Counted from the first letter of the stretch, positions 35,142 through 43,978 are shown. The stretch: 64,000 bases of DNA from Rhizobium mayense (GCF_030272705.1 NZ_JARFYM010000022.1:44205-108204), one strand, 5' to 3'. Numbers and translations: made by a program. The notes: generated from the sequence alone by a model not told the origin.

Positions 35142-36137
35142 ATGGCAATCAAAGACCGAATTACGCTGCAGCAGATCGCCAATGAGGTCGGGTTGTCGAA
35201 ATACGCCGTCTCGCGCTCGCTGGCAGGCAAGAGCGGCGTCAGCGAGGAAACGCGCGAACGCATCAAGCAGACCGCGCATCGGTTAGGTTATATCAAACCG
35301 TCGTCGCAGTCCGATCGGCAGGAGATTTCCCTCATCTTCCATGATCTCGATGTCATCAACAGCGAGCTGCACATGCAATTGCAGAACGGCGTGCAGCGCG
35401 AGGCTCATCGGCTGGACCTGCCGATCCGCATCCGCTGGACGCATGATCCGGCTGATGTGGCGGAGCTGGCGCGCATGAGTGCCGGGCTACTGCTTGTCGG
35501 CGCGCACGAACGCGCCTCGATCGAAGCGGCGAACGCGTCCGGTATTCCCGTCGTCAGGCTCGGTTGGGTGGATGCGCTGGAGCAGGCCGATCAGGTAACC
35601 GGCACCGACCACGAAGCCGGACAGGCGGTCGCCCGCTACCTGATCGAGCTCGGGCACCGAACCATCGCCTATGTCTACGGCACGCCTGGCTATCGCGGCC
35701 GGATGGAACGGTTCTACGGCGCACGCGAGATCATGGAAAAACGGGATGACGTGACGCTGCATGTGATGGAATTCGAGGAGCAGGGCGGTTTTGTCGATGC
35801 CTTCAAGGCGCTGAAGGCGGAAGGCATACACCCGACCGCTTTCTTCTGTGCTCATGACGGGCTGGCGCTGACCGTGGTGTCGGAGCTTCTTGGCCTCGGC
35901 TATCGGATTCCCGACGAGATTTCGGTCATCGGTTTCGGCGATTTCTCACCGGCGACGCAGATATCGCCGCAACTGACGACGGTGCGTGTGGAAGGGCAGG
36001 AAATCGGCGTCGTCGGCCTGCAATTGCTGCTGGAGCGCATCCGGTCGCCGAAACTGCCTGAAGGGCCGGCGAGACGCGTGCAGATCGCGTCTCGCATTAT
36101 CGAGCGCCGCTCCGCCGGGCCACGCAAGGCGGAGTAG
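35142..36137 (+). CDS. LacI-family transcriptional regulator
   Basis: A 331-residue repressor. The helix-turn-helix is residues 8-30 (TLQQIANEVGLSKYAVSRSL) with hinge helix residues after ETRERIKQTAHRLGYI. The sugar-binding-protein-like core has FFCAHDGLALTVVSELLGLGYRIPDEISVIGFGD, the usual LacI C-terminal pattern. The ATG follows AAGGTAGGG. It is divergent from the receptor of the GH42/ABC cluster and is its likely regulator, responding to a galactoside or other sugar. Confidence 0.92.
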   Translation: MAIKDRITLQQIANEVGLSKYAVSRSLAGKSGVSEETRERIKQTAHRLGYIKPSSQSDRQEISLIFHDLDVINSELHMQLQNGVQREAHRLDLPIRIRWTHDPADVAELARMSAGLLLVGAHERASIEAANASGIPVVRLGWVDALEQADQVTGTDHEAGQAVARYLIELGHRTIAYVYGTPGYRGRMERFYGAREIMEKRDDVTLHVMEFEEQGGFVDAFKALKAEGIHPTAFFCAHDGLALTVVSELLGLGYRIPDEISVIGFGDFSPATQISPQLTTVRVEGQEIGVVGLQLLLERIRSPKLPEGPARRVQIASRIIERRSAGPRKAE

Positions 36138-36151
36138 CGATTGGAACTGCT

Positions 36152-37528
36152 TCAGGTCGCCTGCGCCAATCGCCGCAGCAGCTTTGCCCAGGCGGTCAAG
36201 CCGAGGCGGAAGTTGGAGAGGCGGAAGAACTCGTTCGGGGCGTGATAGTCTTCGTCCGATGTGGAGAAGGAGAAGAAGAACGCCTCGGTGCCGAGATGTT
36301 TGCGGAAGGAGGCGCCGATCGGGATCGTCGCACCCATGGCGACCCGCAGTGGCGGTTGGCCGAGCAAATCGCCGAGCACCTCTTCCGCCACCTTCAGTGC
36401 CGGCAGGTCGGGATCGATGAAAAAAGCTTCGCTGCCTGGTCCATGGCGATGGACGTCGAGCGCGAAGCCGGCCGGCAGCCGGGCCTTCAGATGCCGGGTC
36501 ACCACGTCGACGACATGGTCCGGCTTCTGGCCGGCGATTAGGCGGCAGGTGATCTTGACGCTTGCCGTCGTCGGGATGACCGTCTTGGTACCCTTGCCCT
36601 GATAGCCACCGGAGATGCCATTGAATTCGAGCGTCGGCTCCAGCCATTGCCGGATCAGCAGCTCCCGGCCGGTCTCGATCGGGTCCGGCTTCGGCGAGCC
36701 GATCTCGCGATAATAGGCGTTGGCATCGAAGTTGGCAGCCTCGATCGCGGCAATGATGCGGGCATCCGGCGAGCTGGTGCCATCGAGATAGCCTTCGACC
36801 GCAACGCGGCCGTCCGCGCCGTGCAGCGACGCGATGAGCTTGGAGAGAGCGCTGATCGGATTGGGGGCGCTGCCGCCATGGCGGCCGGAATGCAGGTCCT
36901 TGGAAGCGCCGGTCACCGTTACTTCGAAAGCGACGAGGCCGCGGCTCGCAACCGTCATCGACGGCCGGTCCGGACGCCACATCGCGCCATCGGCCGATAT
37001 CACCAGATCGCAGCCGAGGCGGTCGCGATAGGTCTGCAGCGTGCCTTCGAAATGCGGGCTGCCGGATTCTTCCTCGCCTTCGATCAGAACCTTGAGATTG
37101 ACCGGCAGGCGGCCTTCGGCGCGCATATAGGCTTCCGCGACGAGGATCGGGATCAATAGCGGTCCCTTGTCGTCGGAGACGCCGCGGGCATAAAGCCGGC
37201 CGTCGCGTTCGTCCGGTTCGAAGGGGGGCGTCTTCCACTTGTCGAACGGGTCTGGGGGCTGCACGTCATAATGGCCGTAGACCAGAAAGGTCGGCAGCTT
37301 GGGATCGGTGATAATCTCGCCGAAGACGGCAGGATGGCCACCGGTCGCGAGCTGTGCGACATTGACGAAGCTTGCCCGTGTCAATCGCTCGGCGACGAAA
37401 GCCGCCGCCTTGGCGATGCCGTCGGCATAGGCCGGATCCGTGCTGACGCTCGGGATGCGGCAGAAGGTCTTGAGGTCCTCCAGCGCCGCACCGAAATGCT
37501 CATCGAGATAGGTTTCGACGCCACTCAT
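36152..37528 (-). CDS. M20-family metallopeptidase (dipeptidase/deacylase)
   Basis: A 458-residue zinc hydrolase of the M20 (ArgE/DapE/CPG2) family. Metal-site residues are visible in YGHYDVQPP (His86, Asp88), GVSDDKGP (Asp119/120) and the catalytic GEEESGSP (Glu152-154). GATIPIGASFRKHLG and the C-terminal YHAPNEFFRL match the dipeptidase branch. It is the last gene of a four-gene ATGA-linked run (creatininase-like, PanE-like, SDR, M20). It would cleave a dipeptide or N-acyl amino acid, in keeping with the divergent peptide importer. Confidence 0.9.
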   Translation of the reverse strand: MSGVETYLDEHFGAALEDLKTFCRIPSVSTDPAYADGIAKAAAFVAERLTRASFVNVAQLATGGHPAVFGEIITDPKLPTFLVYGHYDVQPPDPFDKWKTPPFEPDERDGRLYARGVSDDKGPLLIPILVAEAYMRAEGRLPVNLKVLIEGEEESGSPHFEGTLQTYRDRLGCDLVISADGAMWRPDRPSMTVASRGLVAFEVTVTGASKDLHSGRHGGSAPNPISALSKLIASLHGADGRVAVEGYLDGTSSPDARIIAAIEAANFDANAYYREIGSPKPDPIETGRELLIRQWLEPTLEFNGISGGYQGKGTKTVIPTTASVKITCRLIAGQKPDHVVDVVTRHLKARLPAGFALDVHRHGPGSEAFFIDPDLPALKVAEEVLGDLLGQPPLRVAMGATIPIGASFRKHLGTEAFFFSFSTSDEDYHAPNEFFRLSNFRLGLTAWAKLLRRLAQAT

Positions 37529-38283
37529 TTGCCGCCATCCACGCTGATCACCTGGCCCGAGACCCAGCCGGCGAAGTCGGACGCAAAGAACATCACCATG
37601 GCGGCGATATCCTCGGGTTTGCCGAGCCGCTTCAGGGCAATGTTCTGAAGAAGCTTGGCCTGGCCCTCTTCGCCCATCGCCTCCCATTGCCGTTCCGTCG
37701 TCGGGTTGGACCGGACGAAGCCGGGAGCGACGTTGTTGACGGTGATATTCCAGGGGCCGAGCTCATGGGCGAGCTGCCGCGTCAGGCCGATTTGGCCGGC
37801 CTTGGCGCTGGCATAGGCCTGGATGCCGGTCAGCGAAATGCCGAGGCCGGCGCCGCTGGAAATATTGACGATGCGGCCGGATTTCTGAGCCTTCATGGTC
37901 GGCGCGACCGCCTGGGACATGAAGAAGGCACCGGAGAGATTGACATCGAAGATGGTCTGCCAGTCGCTCTCCGATATCTCTTCTATGGGACGGCCAACCT
38001 GGCCGCGCACGCCGCCGGCATTGTTGACGAGGACGTCGATCGTATCGGAAGAGGCCGCGATCTTGGCGACTGTTTCCTGCACGGCCGTGCGATTGCCGAC
38101 ATCGAGGATGTGCGCCGTGGTCTTGCTGCCGCAGAGCTTCAGCGTTTCCTCAAGGCCGGCTTCATTGACGTCGCAGATATGGACCGTTGCGTTGCGGGTG
38201 GCGAAGCTTTGGGCAATGTTGCGGCCGAAACCGTGGGCGGCGCCGGTGATGATGATGGTCTTGCCGTCGAAGGTGATGTTCAT
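37525..38283 (-). CDS. Short-chain dehydrogenase/reductase
   Basis: A 252-residue classical SDR. Motifs are TGAAHGFG (about 14-21), NNAGG (87-91), Ser in NISSGAGLG and catalytic YASAK with Tyr near residue 155. The C-terminal DFAGWVSGQVISVDGGK is typical of FabG-like enzymes. It overlaps both the PanE-like and M20 genes by 4 bases, so all are co-translated. It may oxidise the hydroxy-acid made or used by the neighbouring PanE-like reductase; this is inference from position only. Confidence 0.9.
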   Translation of the reverse strand: MNITFDGKTIIITGAAHGFGRNIAQSFATRNATVHICDVNEAGLEETLKLCGSKTTAHILDVGNRTAVQETVAKIAASSDTIDVLVNNAGGVRGQVGRPIEEISESDWQTIFDVNLSGAFFMSQAVAPTMKAQKSGRIVNISSGAGLGISLTGIQAYASAKAGQIGLTRQLAHELGPWNITVNNVAPGFVRSNPTTERQWEAMGEEGQAKLLQNIALKRLGKPEDIAAMVMFFASDFAGWVSGQVISVDGGK

Positions 38284-39299
38284 GCTGCAGCCCTCGCGAG
38301 ATCATCGAGATTGGCGAGATCGAGCGGCCGTTTACCGTCCTCGATCTCATGGATCATCGTGACAACCTTGGCGGCCAGAGGCGTGGGAACGCCGAGCGAC
38401 CGGCCGATTTCGACCACTGGCAACACCTGCGCATCGACTTCGGTCCTGCGCTTGCGGATGGCGAGATCGCGCCAGATGCCGGAATGGGATTTTGCCGACT
38501 TGCGGTTATGCACCACCATCTCATCGAAGGAACGGGCGGTTTGCGACGCCGGAGCGGAGGGTGCAAAGGCGGCTGGATCGAAGCCATTGAAGGCCTCGGT
38601 CACGATGTGCTGCGCTTCCGCTACCTTTCCGATTTCGTGCGCCAGCTGTGTCAGCACCGGCCGATAGGCTGGGTTGGCGAGCACGTCGGCTATACTGTCG
38701 TTGGTAAGCGCCGTGCCGAACAGCAGCGCGCCATAGATCAGCTTGCCCCAGAGGTAGCCCCAGATATTGTCGGTCAGGACAGCCTTCGGCTCGAACTGCA
38801 GCATTAGCGCATGGATCGCCTCGATGCGCGGCGTGAGCTTTCCATCGAGCTCGCCCACGACAACGGCGCCGTAGCCGCTATAGTGCACCACGCCCGGTTC
38901 GAGATAATCCGCGCCGAAATTGACGAAGCAGCCGATGACATGCTCCTTGCCGATGATAACTGAAATGACGCTCTCGTTCAGGCCGTTCTGGGCAGAGACG
39001 ACATAGCCGTCCGCAGCGACATGCGGCTTGAGCGCCGTGGCGGCCGCAGCCGTGTGATGCGCTTTGACGCAGAGGAAGATGCGGTCGAACGTGCCTTCCA
39101 GCTCTTCCGGCAGATAGGCCTTGGCCTTGACGGTGTCCTGGTAGATCGGACCGTCTATCCGCAAGCCTTTGGCGTTGATGGCCGCGACATGGTCGGCGGC
39201 GTTGTCGACGAAGATCACCTCATGCCCGGCGCGGATGAAGGAAGCGCCGAGAGTGCCGCCGATCGCGCCGGCGCCCCAGATCAGGATCGGTTTGGTCAT
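38280..39299 (-). CDS. Ketopantoate reductase-family (ApbA/PanE-like) oxidoreductase
   Basis: A 339-residue NADPH-dependent reductase. The N-terminal loop is ILIWGAGAIGGTLGASF and the middle has VVSAQNGLNE with the usual NG(L/V)xxE pattern. The C-terminal all-helical domain has NDSIADVLANPAYRPVLTQL. The ATG at 39299 is preceded by GGAG at seven bases and overlaps the previous stop (ATGA). PanE makes pantoate for coenzyme A, but the position in a catabolic operon suggests a paralogue acting on another 2-keto acid. The symbol panE is therefore not used. Confidence 0.87.
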   Translation of the reverse strand: MTKPILIWGAGAIGGTLGASFIRAGHEVIFVDNAADHVAAINAKGLRIDGPIYQDTVKAKAYLPEELEGTFDRIFLCVKAHHTAAAATALKPHVAADGYVVSAQNGLNESVISVIIGKEHVIGCFVNFGADYLEPGVVHYSGYGAVVVGELDGKLTPRIEAIHALMLQFEPKAVLTDNIWGYLWGKLIYGALLFGTALTNDSIADVLANPAYRPVLTQLAHEIGKVAEAQHIVTEAFNGFDPAAFAPSAPASQTARSFDEMVVHNRKSAKSHSGIWRDLAIRKRRTEVDAQVLPVVEIGRSLGVPTPLAAKVVTMIHEIEDGKRPLDLANLDDLARAAA

Positions 39300-39997
39300 G
39301 CCCATGCTCCTTCGAGCAGAGCGCGGGTTTCCTTGACCGCGATATCCCAGATCGCCTGCATTTCCTCATCCGATCGCTCGTAGTAGCCGCCGAAATTGCC
39401 GTCGCCGAGAAGCGTCTTGACGCCGGCGGGCGACATGGCGCGCATGCGGGCGAGGTCGACCATCGGCTTCTGCTGCGTCGGGAAAACGGTGCCGGGCAGG
39501 CGTGTCCAAGGAAAGTTCTCCATCCACGACGCGTGCGAGGCGACCGTGTCGATCTCCTGCACCTTCGCGAAGGTCTGCGGCGCGTTCCACCAGTTGTGGA
39601 ATTTGACCGATGTGTCGGGATTGTCGGCCATCCATTCGACGGCGAGGCTGCCGGCCGGCTGGTTGCCGCCGTGGCCGTTGACGATCAGGATGCGGCGGAA
39701 ACCCTGCTGACGCAGGCCATCAAGGATATCACGGACGATGCGGATATAAGTTTCCTGGCGCAGGCTGATCGTGCCGGGAAAAGCGAGGAAATAGGGCGTG
39801 ATGCCATAGGAGACGACCGGGAAAACCGGAATGCCGAGCGGCTCGGCCGCCTCGGTGGCGACGCGCTCCGACAGAATGGAATCGACCGAAAGAGACAGCT
39901 GCGCGTGCTGTTCGGTGCTGCCAAGCGGCAGGATCGCCCGGTCGTCATTCTTCAAATAGGCTTCGATCTGCTGCCAGTTGCATTCAGAAACTCTCAT
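39296..39997 (-). CDS. Creatininase-family amidohydrolase
   Basis: A 233-residue metal-dependent hydrolase of the creatininase/formamide-hydrolase family. Expected ligands are Glu29 and His31 in LGSTEQH, Asp39 in SVDS and His109 in VNGHGGN. The usual HAGExET is changed to SHASWMENFP. Family members open creatinine and related cyclic or formyl amides; MftE, a peptidase of this fold, cleaves peptides. It is the first gene of the operon, 90 bases downstream of the GntR gene. The ATG at 39997 follows AGGAGAAG. Confidence 0.87.
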   Translation of the reverse strand: MRVSECNWQQIEAYLKNDDRAILPLGSTEQHAQLSLSVDSILSERVATEAAEPLGIPVFPVVSYGITPYFLAFPGTISLRQETYIRIVRDILDGLRQQGFRRILIVNGHGGNQPAGSLAVEWMADNPDTSVKFHNWWNAPQTFAKVQEIDTVASHASWMENFPWTRLPGTVFPTQQKPMVDLARMRAMSPAGVKTLLGDGNFGGYYERSDEEMQAIWDIAVKETRALLEGAWA

Positions 39998-40030
39998 GAT
40001 GTCTTCTCCTGTTCCCATTCTTATTCATTA

Positions 40031-40075
40031 GGACGCAACCCCGAAAATCACTGACCTTCGGGGGAATGCATGCGC
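40031..40075. repeat. Rhizobial intergenic palindrome, copy C (imperfect)
   Basis: CGCAACCCCGAAAAT pairs imperfectly with CCTTCGGGGG and GCATGCG in the gap between the GntR and creatininase-like genes. It keeps the CCCCGAAAAT core of copy B. Confidence 0.5.
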
Positions 40076-40087
40076 TTTTTCAAAGTG

Positions 40088-41137
40088 TTACTGCGTCTCT
40101 TCGACATCCGAGTGGACGGGCGGCGCAGTAGTAGTTTCGGACGCTCGTTTTGCGACGGGCGTATCGGCCGGCTGCGGCTGAATGCCGGCAGCGCGGAGGA
40201 TGGGGACGATGACACGTTCGATATCGGCGATGTCGGGTGCGTGGCGGTATTCGATCGCCGGCATGCCCTGCGGCAAATGCGCGATAACGGCCTCCGCACC
40301 GGAGGCATAGATCACGACACTGGCGCGGGCGATCAGGGCGTCGAGCCCTGGCGTTTCCAGCGTGCCGGCGGAAATTTCGCTGATATGCGGCGCAAAGCGC
40401 TGCACGCCGCTTTTCATGATCGGCAGGAAATCCGGAAAGCGGGAGATCACGGCAATGGAGGCCAGCGAATCCAGCGAAGCCAGCGCTCTCCGTGTCTCTT
40501 CCGACGGCGTGAAGCTGACCGTCACGACCTTGGTGTTCGGCAGCAGCATCGCGACTTCGCGATGGCGGTTGGCAAAGGTGATGGCGAGATCGGCGGAATT
40601 GGCTCGAGCCTTTGCATCGCTCTGGCGCTCGATGGCGGCGATGGTCAGCGGCTCGACGGTGACGCCGCGGCCAAGGCGGGCGGCAATGAAGCGCGCATAG
40701 CTAGCCGTCGCATCTGGAAAGAGGCCGACCATGACGATGCGCATCCGCGGGCCGATACTGTCGCGATAGAAGACCCGGGCGCTGACGAGCGAGACGAGTT
40801 CAGCCGAACGGATGCCGAGCGCGCGGGCTTCATCGATCATCTCGTCGATATGGCGATGCAATTCACTGGCGTCGGCGCGGCCGGCAAGACGGGCCTGCAG
40901 GCTGTCGGTGACAAAGGTGCCGGAGCCCTGCCGCGCATCGATCAGGCCTGCAGCTTTGAGATCGGCATAGACCTGGCTTACGGTCATTGGCGCTACACCG
41001 ATTTTTTCCGCTAGCTCGCGCACCGACGGCAGTGTCTCGCCGGGGGTGAGCTCGCCGCAGGCAATGCCGTATTCGATGAGGCCGTGGAGCTGCGTGCGCA
41101 ATGGCACAGGCAGCTCGCGATCGACGAAGAACTCCAT
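40088..41137 (-). CDS. GntR-family regulator with non-UTRA effector domain
   Basis: A 349-residue protein. The N-terminal winged helix is of the GntR type (residues 8-75: IACGELTPGETLPSVRELAE, then GVAPMTVSQVYADLKAAGLI and RQGSGTFV). The C-terminal 250 residues are neither a UTRA, FCD nor an aminotransferase (MocR) domain. They read as an alpha/beta sensor (RIVMVGLFPDATASYARFIA, TKVVTVSFTPSEE) with a proline-rich tail. It is divergent from the peptide importer at 41386 and shares its strand with the creatininase-like operon, so it may control both. Confidence 0.88.
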   Translation of the reverse strand: MEFFVDRELPVPLRTQLHGLIEYGIACGELTPGETLPSVRELAEKIGVAPMTVSQVYADLKAAGLIDARQGSGTFVTDSLQARLAGRADASELHRHIDEMIDEARALGIRSAELVSLVSARVFYRDSIGPRMRIVMVGLFPDATASYARFIAARLGRGVTVEPLTIAAIERQSDAKARANSADLAITFANRHREVAMLLPNTKVVTVSFTPSEETRRALASLDSLASIAVISRFPDFLPIMKSGVQRFAPHISEISAGTLETPGLDALIARASVVIYASGAEAVIAHLPQGMPAIEYRHAPDIADIERVIVPILRAAGIQPQPADTPVAKRASETTTAPPVHSDVEETQ

Positions 41138-41157
41138 GAATGCCGTTCGAGTTAGCT

Positions 41158-41181
41158 GTTATAATCTGTTGTGACAGTTAT
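41158..41181. promoter_or_regulatory. Paired GTTAT sites upstream of the GntR gene
   Basis: GTTAT occurs at 41158-41162 and again at 41177-41181, 19 bases apart in the same orientation, within CTGTTATAA and CAGTTATCC. The same half-site forms the dyad at 41334-41351, suggesting one regulator binds all. These sites lie about 20 bases upstream of the GntR start. Confidence 0.4.
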
Positions 41182-41333
41182 CCTGACGCCGCAGATGGAG
41201 CCTGTCAACCGCTCTGAGGCGCGATGCCGAATAGCGAAAGGCATAAGCGGGCTTTACGAGTAGGTCATACCAGTCTGTTTCACTTTTTTAGGGCCTGAAA
41301 AAGCGGTTGACACCTAAAAGAACGCGTGAAATC

Positions 41334-41351
41334 GTTATAGCCAATAATAAC
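41334..41351. promoter_or_regulatory. GTTAT-N8-ATAAC dyad, candidate GntR operator
   Basis: An 18-bp inverted repeat ends 34 bases before the receptor ATG. A TTGACA box lies upstream at 41307-41312, though no well-spaced -10 is evident. Position at or just after the promoter suits repression. Confidence 0.5.
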
Positions 41352-41385
41352 ACTTAAAAGCGTTCACAAGAACAAGGGGAATTCC

Positions 41386-42963
41386 ATGAAAACGATCGCC
41401 AAGGCGGCACTTGCGGCCGCATTACTGCTTAGCACCAGCCTTTCAGCATTGGCCGTCGAGCGCGGCGGCAATTTGACCTATGGTCGCTATGCCGACAGCC
41501 TGTTCCTCGATCCGGTGCTGAACGACGCCAACGTCGACATCTGGGTCCTGTCCAACCTCTACGATACGCTACTGCTGCCGACCGACGATGGCAAGGGCGT
41601 GCAGGCTGGCCTCGCCACGGCCTGGAAAATGGCTGATGACGGCTTGAGCCTGACGCTGACGCTGCGCGACGGCATCAAGTTCTCAGACGGCTCGCCGATC
41701 ACGCCGGAGGATGTCGCCTGGTCGCTGAAGCGCGCAGCCAATCCCAAGAACGGCATCTGGAACTTCCTTATCAACTCGATCGACGATGTTACGGCGCAGG
41801 GCGACAAGACCGTCGTTATCAAGCTGAAGCACGCAGATCCGGCGATCCTGGCGGCGCTGACCGTGTTCAACACGGCGATCCTGCCGCAAAAGGCGTTTGA
41901 AGCTTCGGCTGGCGCGACCGATGCCGACAAAGCGAAGAGCTTCGGCGATCACCCGATCGGCTCCGGTCCTTTCATGCTGAAATCCTGGGACCGCGGTTCC
42001 GACATGAAGCTGGTGCGCAACCCCTATTATTGGGGTGTTGGTGAAGACGGCAAGCCGCTGCCTTATCTCGACAGCATCGACTTTCAGGTCATTCCGGATG
42101 ACGCAACCCGCATCCTGAAGCTCAATTCCGGCGAACTCGACGGCGCCGAATTCATCCCCTATTCGCGTGTTGATGAGCTCAAGTCGGCTGACAATCTCAA
42201 CATGCAGCTCTTCCCCTCGACGCGCGTCCAATACATCACGTTGAATGTGCGTCCGCAGCTCGGCGGCAAGGACAATCCCCTGTCGAATCCCAAGGTGCGC
42301 CAGGCGATGAACTATGCGCTCAACAAGGATGCGATCATCCAGATCGTCACTCACGGCGTCGGCTCGCCGATGACCTCCTTCATGTCGTCGGCAACGCCGC
42401 TGCATTCCGGCGACAAGCCGCTCTATCCCTATGATCTCGACAAGGCGAAGGCGCTGATGAAGGAAGCCGGCTTGGAGAAGGGTTTCTCGACCAGCCTGCT
42501 CGTTCTTGCCGGCAACCAGGACGAAATCGGCATCGCCACGGCGCTGCAGCAGATGTGGGCGCCGCTCGGCATCAAGCTCGAGCTGCAGCAGGTCGACAAT
42601 GCCAGCCGCACGCAGCAATATCGTGACGGCACCTTTACAATGCGCGAAGCCGCCTGGACCGACGATATTGCCGATCCGAATGAGATCACCTCCTACTTCG
42701 TCTATTCGCCGAATATTCAGGCACTGCATTCCGGTTGGAAGAACGACGAGGCCGACAAGCTGTTCGAGGCTTCGCAGAAGGAGATCGATGTGAAGAAGCG
42801 CGCCGAAGAATATGCGCGCATCCAGGAGATCTACAACGCCGACGGACCGATCGTGCCGCTCTATCAGACGCCTTATCCGGTGGCCCTGAACAAGAAGGTG
42901 AACGGCTTCCTGCAGATCCCGCTCGGCAACAATATCTTCACCAAGACCTGGCTCGCCAAGTAA
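41386..42963 (+). CDS. Peptide ABC importer, periplasmic binding protein (family 5)
   Basis: A 525-residue receptor of normal size for DppA/OppA proteins. The Sec signal peptide (residues 1-23, ALLLSTSLSALA-VERGG) is clear. Family motifs are WKMADDGLSLTLTLRDGIKFSDGSPITPEDVAWSLKR in the first lobe and AMNYALNKDAI later. It heads an operon of two permeases, two ATPases and a carboxypeptidase (to 48372), most linked by ATGA overlaps. The M32 and M20 peptidases around it point to peptides or acyl amino acids as cargo. Confidence 0.92.
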   Translation: MKTIAKAALAAALLLSTSLSALAVERGGNLTYGRYADSLFLDPVLNDANVDIWVLSNLYDTLLLPTDDGKGVQAGLATAWKMADDGLSLTLTLRDGIKFSDGSPITPEDVAWSLKRAANPKNGIWNFLINSIDDVTAQGDKTVVIKLKHADPAILAALTVFNTAILPQKAFEASAGATDADKAKSFGDHPIGSGPFMLKSWDRGSDMKLVRNPYYWGVGEDGKPLPYLDSIDFQVIPDDATRILKLNSGELDGAEFIPYSRVDELKSADNLNMQLFPSTRVQYITLNVRPQLGGKDNPLSNPKVRQAMNYALNKDAIIQIVTHGVGSPMTSFMSSATPLHSGDKPLYPYDLDKAKALMKEAGLEKGFSTSLLVLAGNQDEIGIATALQQMWAPLGIKLELQQVDNASRTQQYRDGTFTMREAAWTDDIADPNEITSYFVYSPNIQALHSGWKNDEADKLFEASQKEIDVKKRAEEYARIQEIYNADGPIVPLYQTPYPVALNKKVNGFLQIPLGNNIFTKTWLAK

Positions 42964-43039
42964 GGTTCGATATCATCGGTGCGGCGAGCTAGGCTTGCCG
43001 CGCCGATAATCGTTTTACCGGAAATGCGGGAGCGGCGAT

Positions 43040-43978
43040 TTGCCACTTTTCAGTTATGTAGTCCGTCGCATTCTCCAGATGATCCCGACCGTGGTGTTCA
43101 TCCTGGTCATCACCTTTGTCCTGATCCGGCTCCTGCCTGGCGATCCCGCCAGCGCCATGCTCGGCGACCGTGCCCTTGATGCCGACGTGATACGCATCAA
43201 TGCGAGTCTCGGTCTGGATAAGCCGATCATCGTGCAGTTCTTCTATTTCGTCGAACGGGTCTTCACCGGCGATCTCGGCAATTCCATCACGCTGAAGCTG
43301 CCCGTCATGACATTGATCCTGCAGCGCCTGCCGGTGACGCTGATGCTGATCACCATGGCCGCTGTCATCGCACTGGTGCTTGCCGTGCCCCTCGCCTTTG
43401 TCGCCGCGCTGAAGCGCGAGCAGGCATCGGATGCGGCCATTCGCGGCGTTTTCCAGGTCGGCCTGTCGATGCCGGTGTTTTATATCGGCATCCTGCTGCT
43501 GACCCTGTTTGCCGCACACCTGAAGTGGTTCCCGGTCGGCGGCTTTGGCGACACGTTCGGCTCGAAGCTCTACCATCTGTTCCTGCCGGCGCTGACGCTG
43601 GCCGTCAGTCTGGCGGCGATCCTCATGCGCAACCTGCGTGCCGCCATCATCGGCGTCATCAATGCCGAATATGTCGATTTCGCCCGCGCCAAGGGCCTGC
43701 GCACCCGCATCATCCTGTTCCGCCATGTGCTTCGCAACGCGCTGATCTCGACCATCACGCTTTTCGGCCTGCAAATCGGTTCGCTGCTCGGCGGCGGCGT
43801 CATCACCGAAACGGTCTTCGCCGTACCCGGCGCCGGCCGGCTGATGATCGACAGCATCTACGGCCGTGATTATCCCGTCCTGCAGGGGCTCACCATCGCG
43901 CTCGCCATACTGGTGTCGCTGACCTTCCTTGTTACCGATATCGTTCAGGCCTGGCTCGATCCGAGGATTGCCCGATGA
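43040..43978 (+). CDS. dppB: Peptide ABC importer permease, DppB type
   Basis: A 312-residue permease starting MPLFSYVVRRILQMIPTVVF from a TTG codon, with GGGAG (43028-43032) seven bases before it; no in-frame ATG is nearby. It has six spans and coupling loop DFARAKGLRTRIILFRHVLRNAL. The ETVFAVPGAGRLMIDSIYGRDYP segment is the standard DppB ending region. It overlaps the next gene by 4 bases. Confidence 0.9.
   Translation: MPLFSYVVRRILQMIPTVVFILVITFVLIRLLPGDPASAMLGDRALDADVIRINASLGLDKPIIVQFFYFVERVFTGDLGNSITLKLPVMTLILQRLPVTLMLITMAAVIALVLAVPLAFVAALKREQASDAAIRGVFQVGLSMPVFYIGILLLTLFAAHLKWFPVGGFGDTFGSKLYHLFLPALTLAVSLAAILMRNLRAAIIGVINAEYVDFARAKGLRTRIILFRHVLRNALISTITLFGLQIGSLLGGGVITETVFAVPGAGRLMIDSIYGRDYPVLQGLTIALAILVSLTFLVTDIVQAWLDPRIAR

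Noticed and set aside
38280..39299. Naming the reductase panE
   Set aside because: Family match is good, but the operon context is catabolic and pantothenate genes are absent, so the symbol would mislead.
40088..41137. GntR protein as a MocR-type aminotransferase fusion
   Set aside because: The C-terminal part is too short and lacks the PLP-lysine and aminotransferase motifs.
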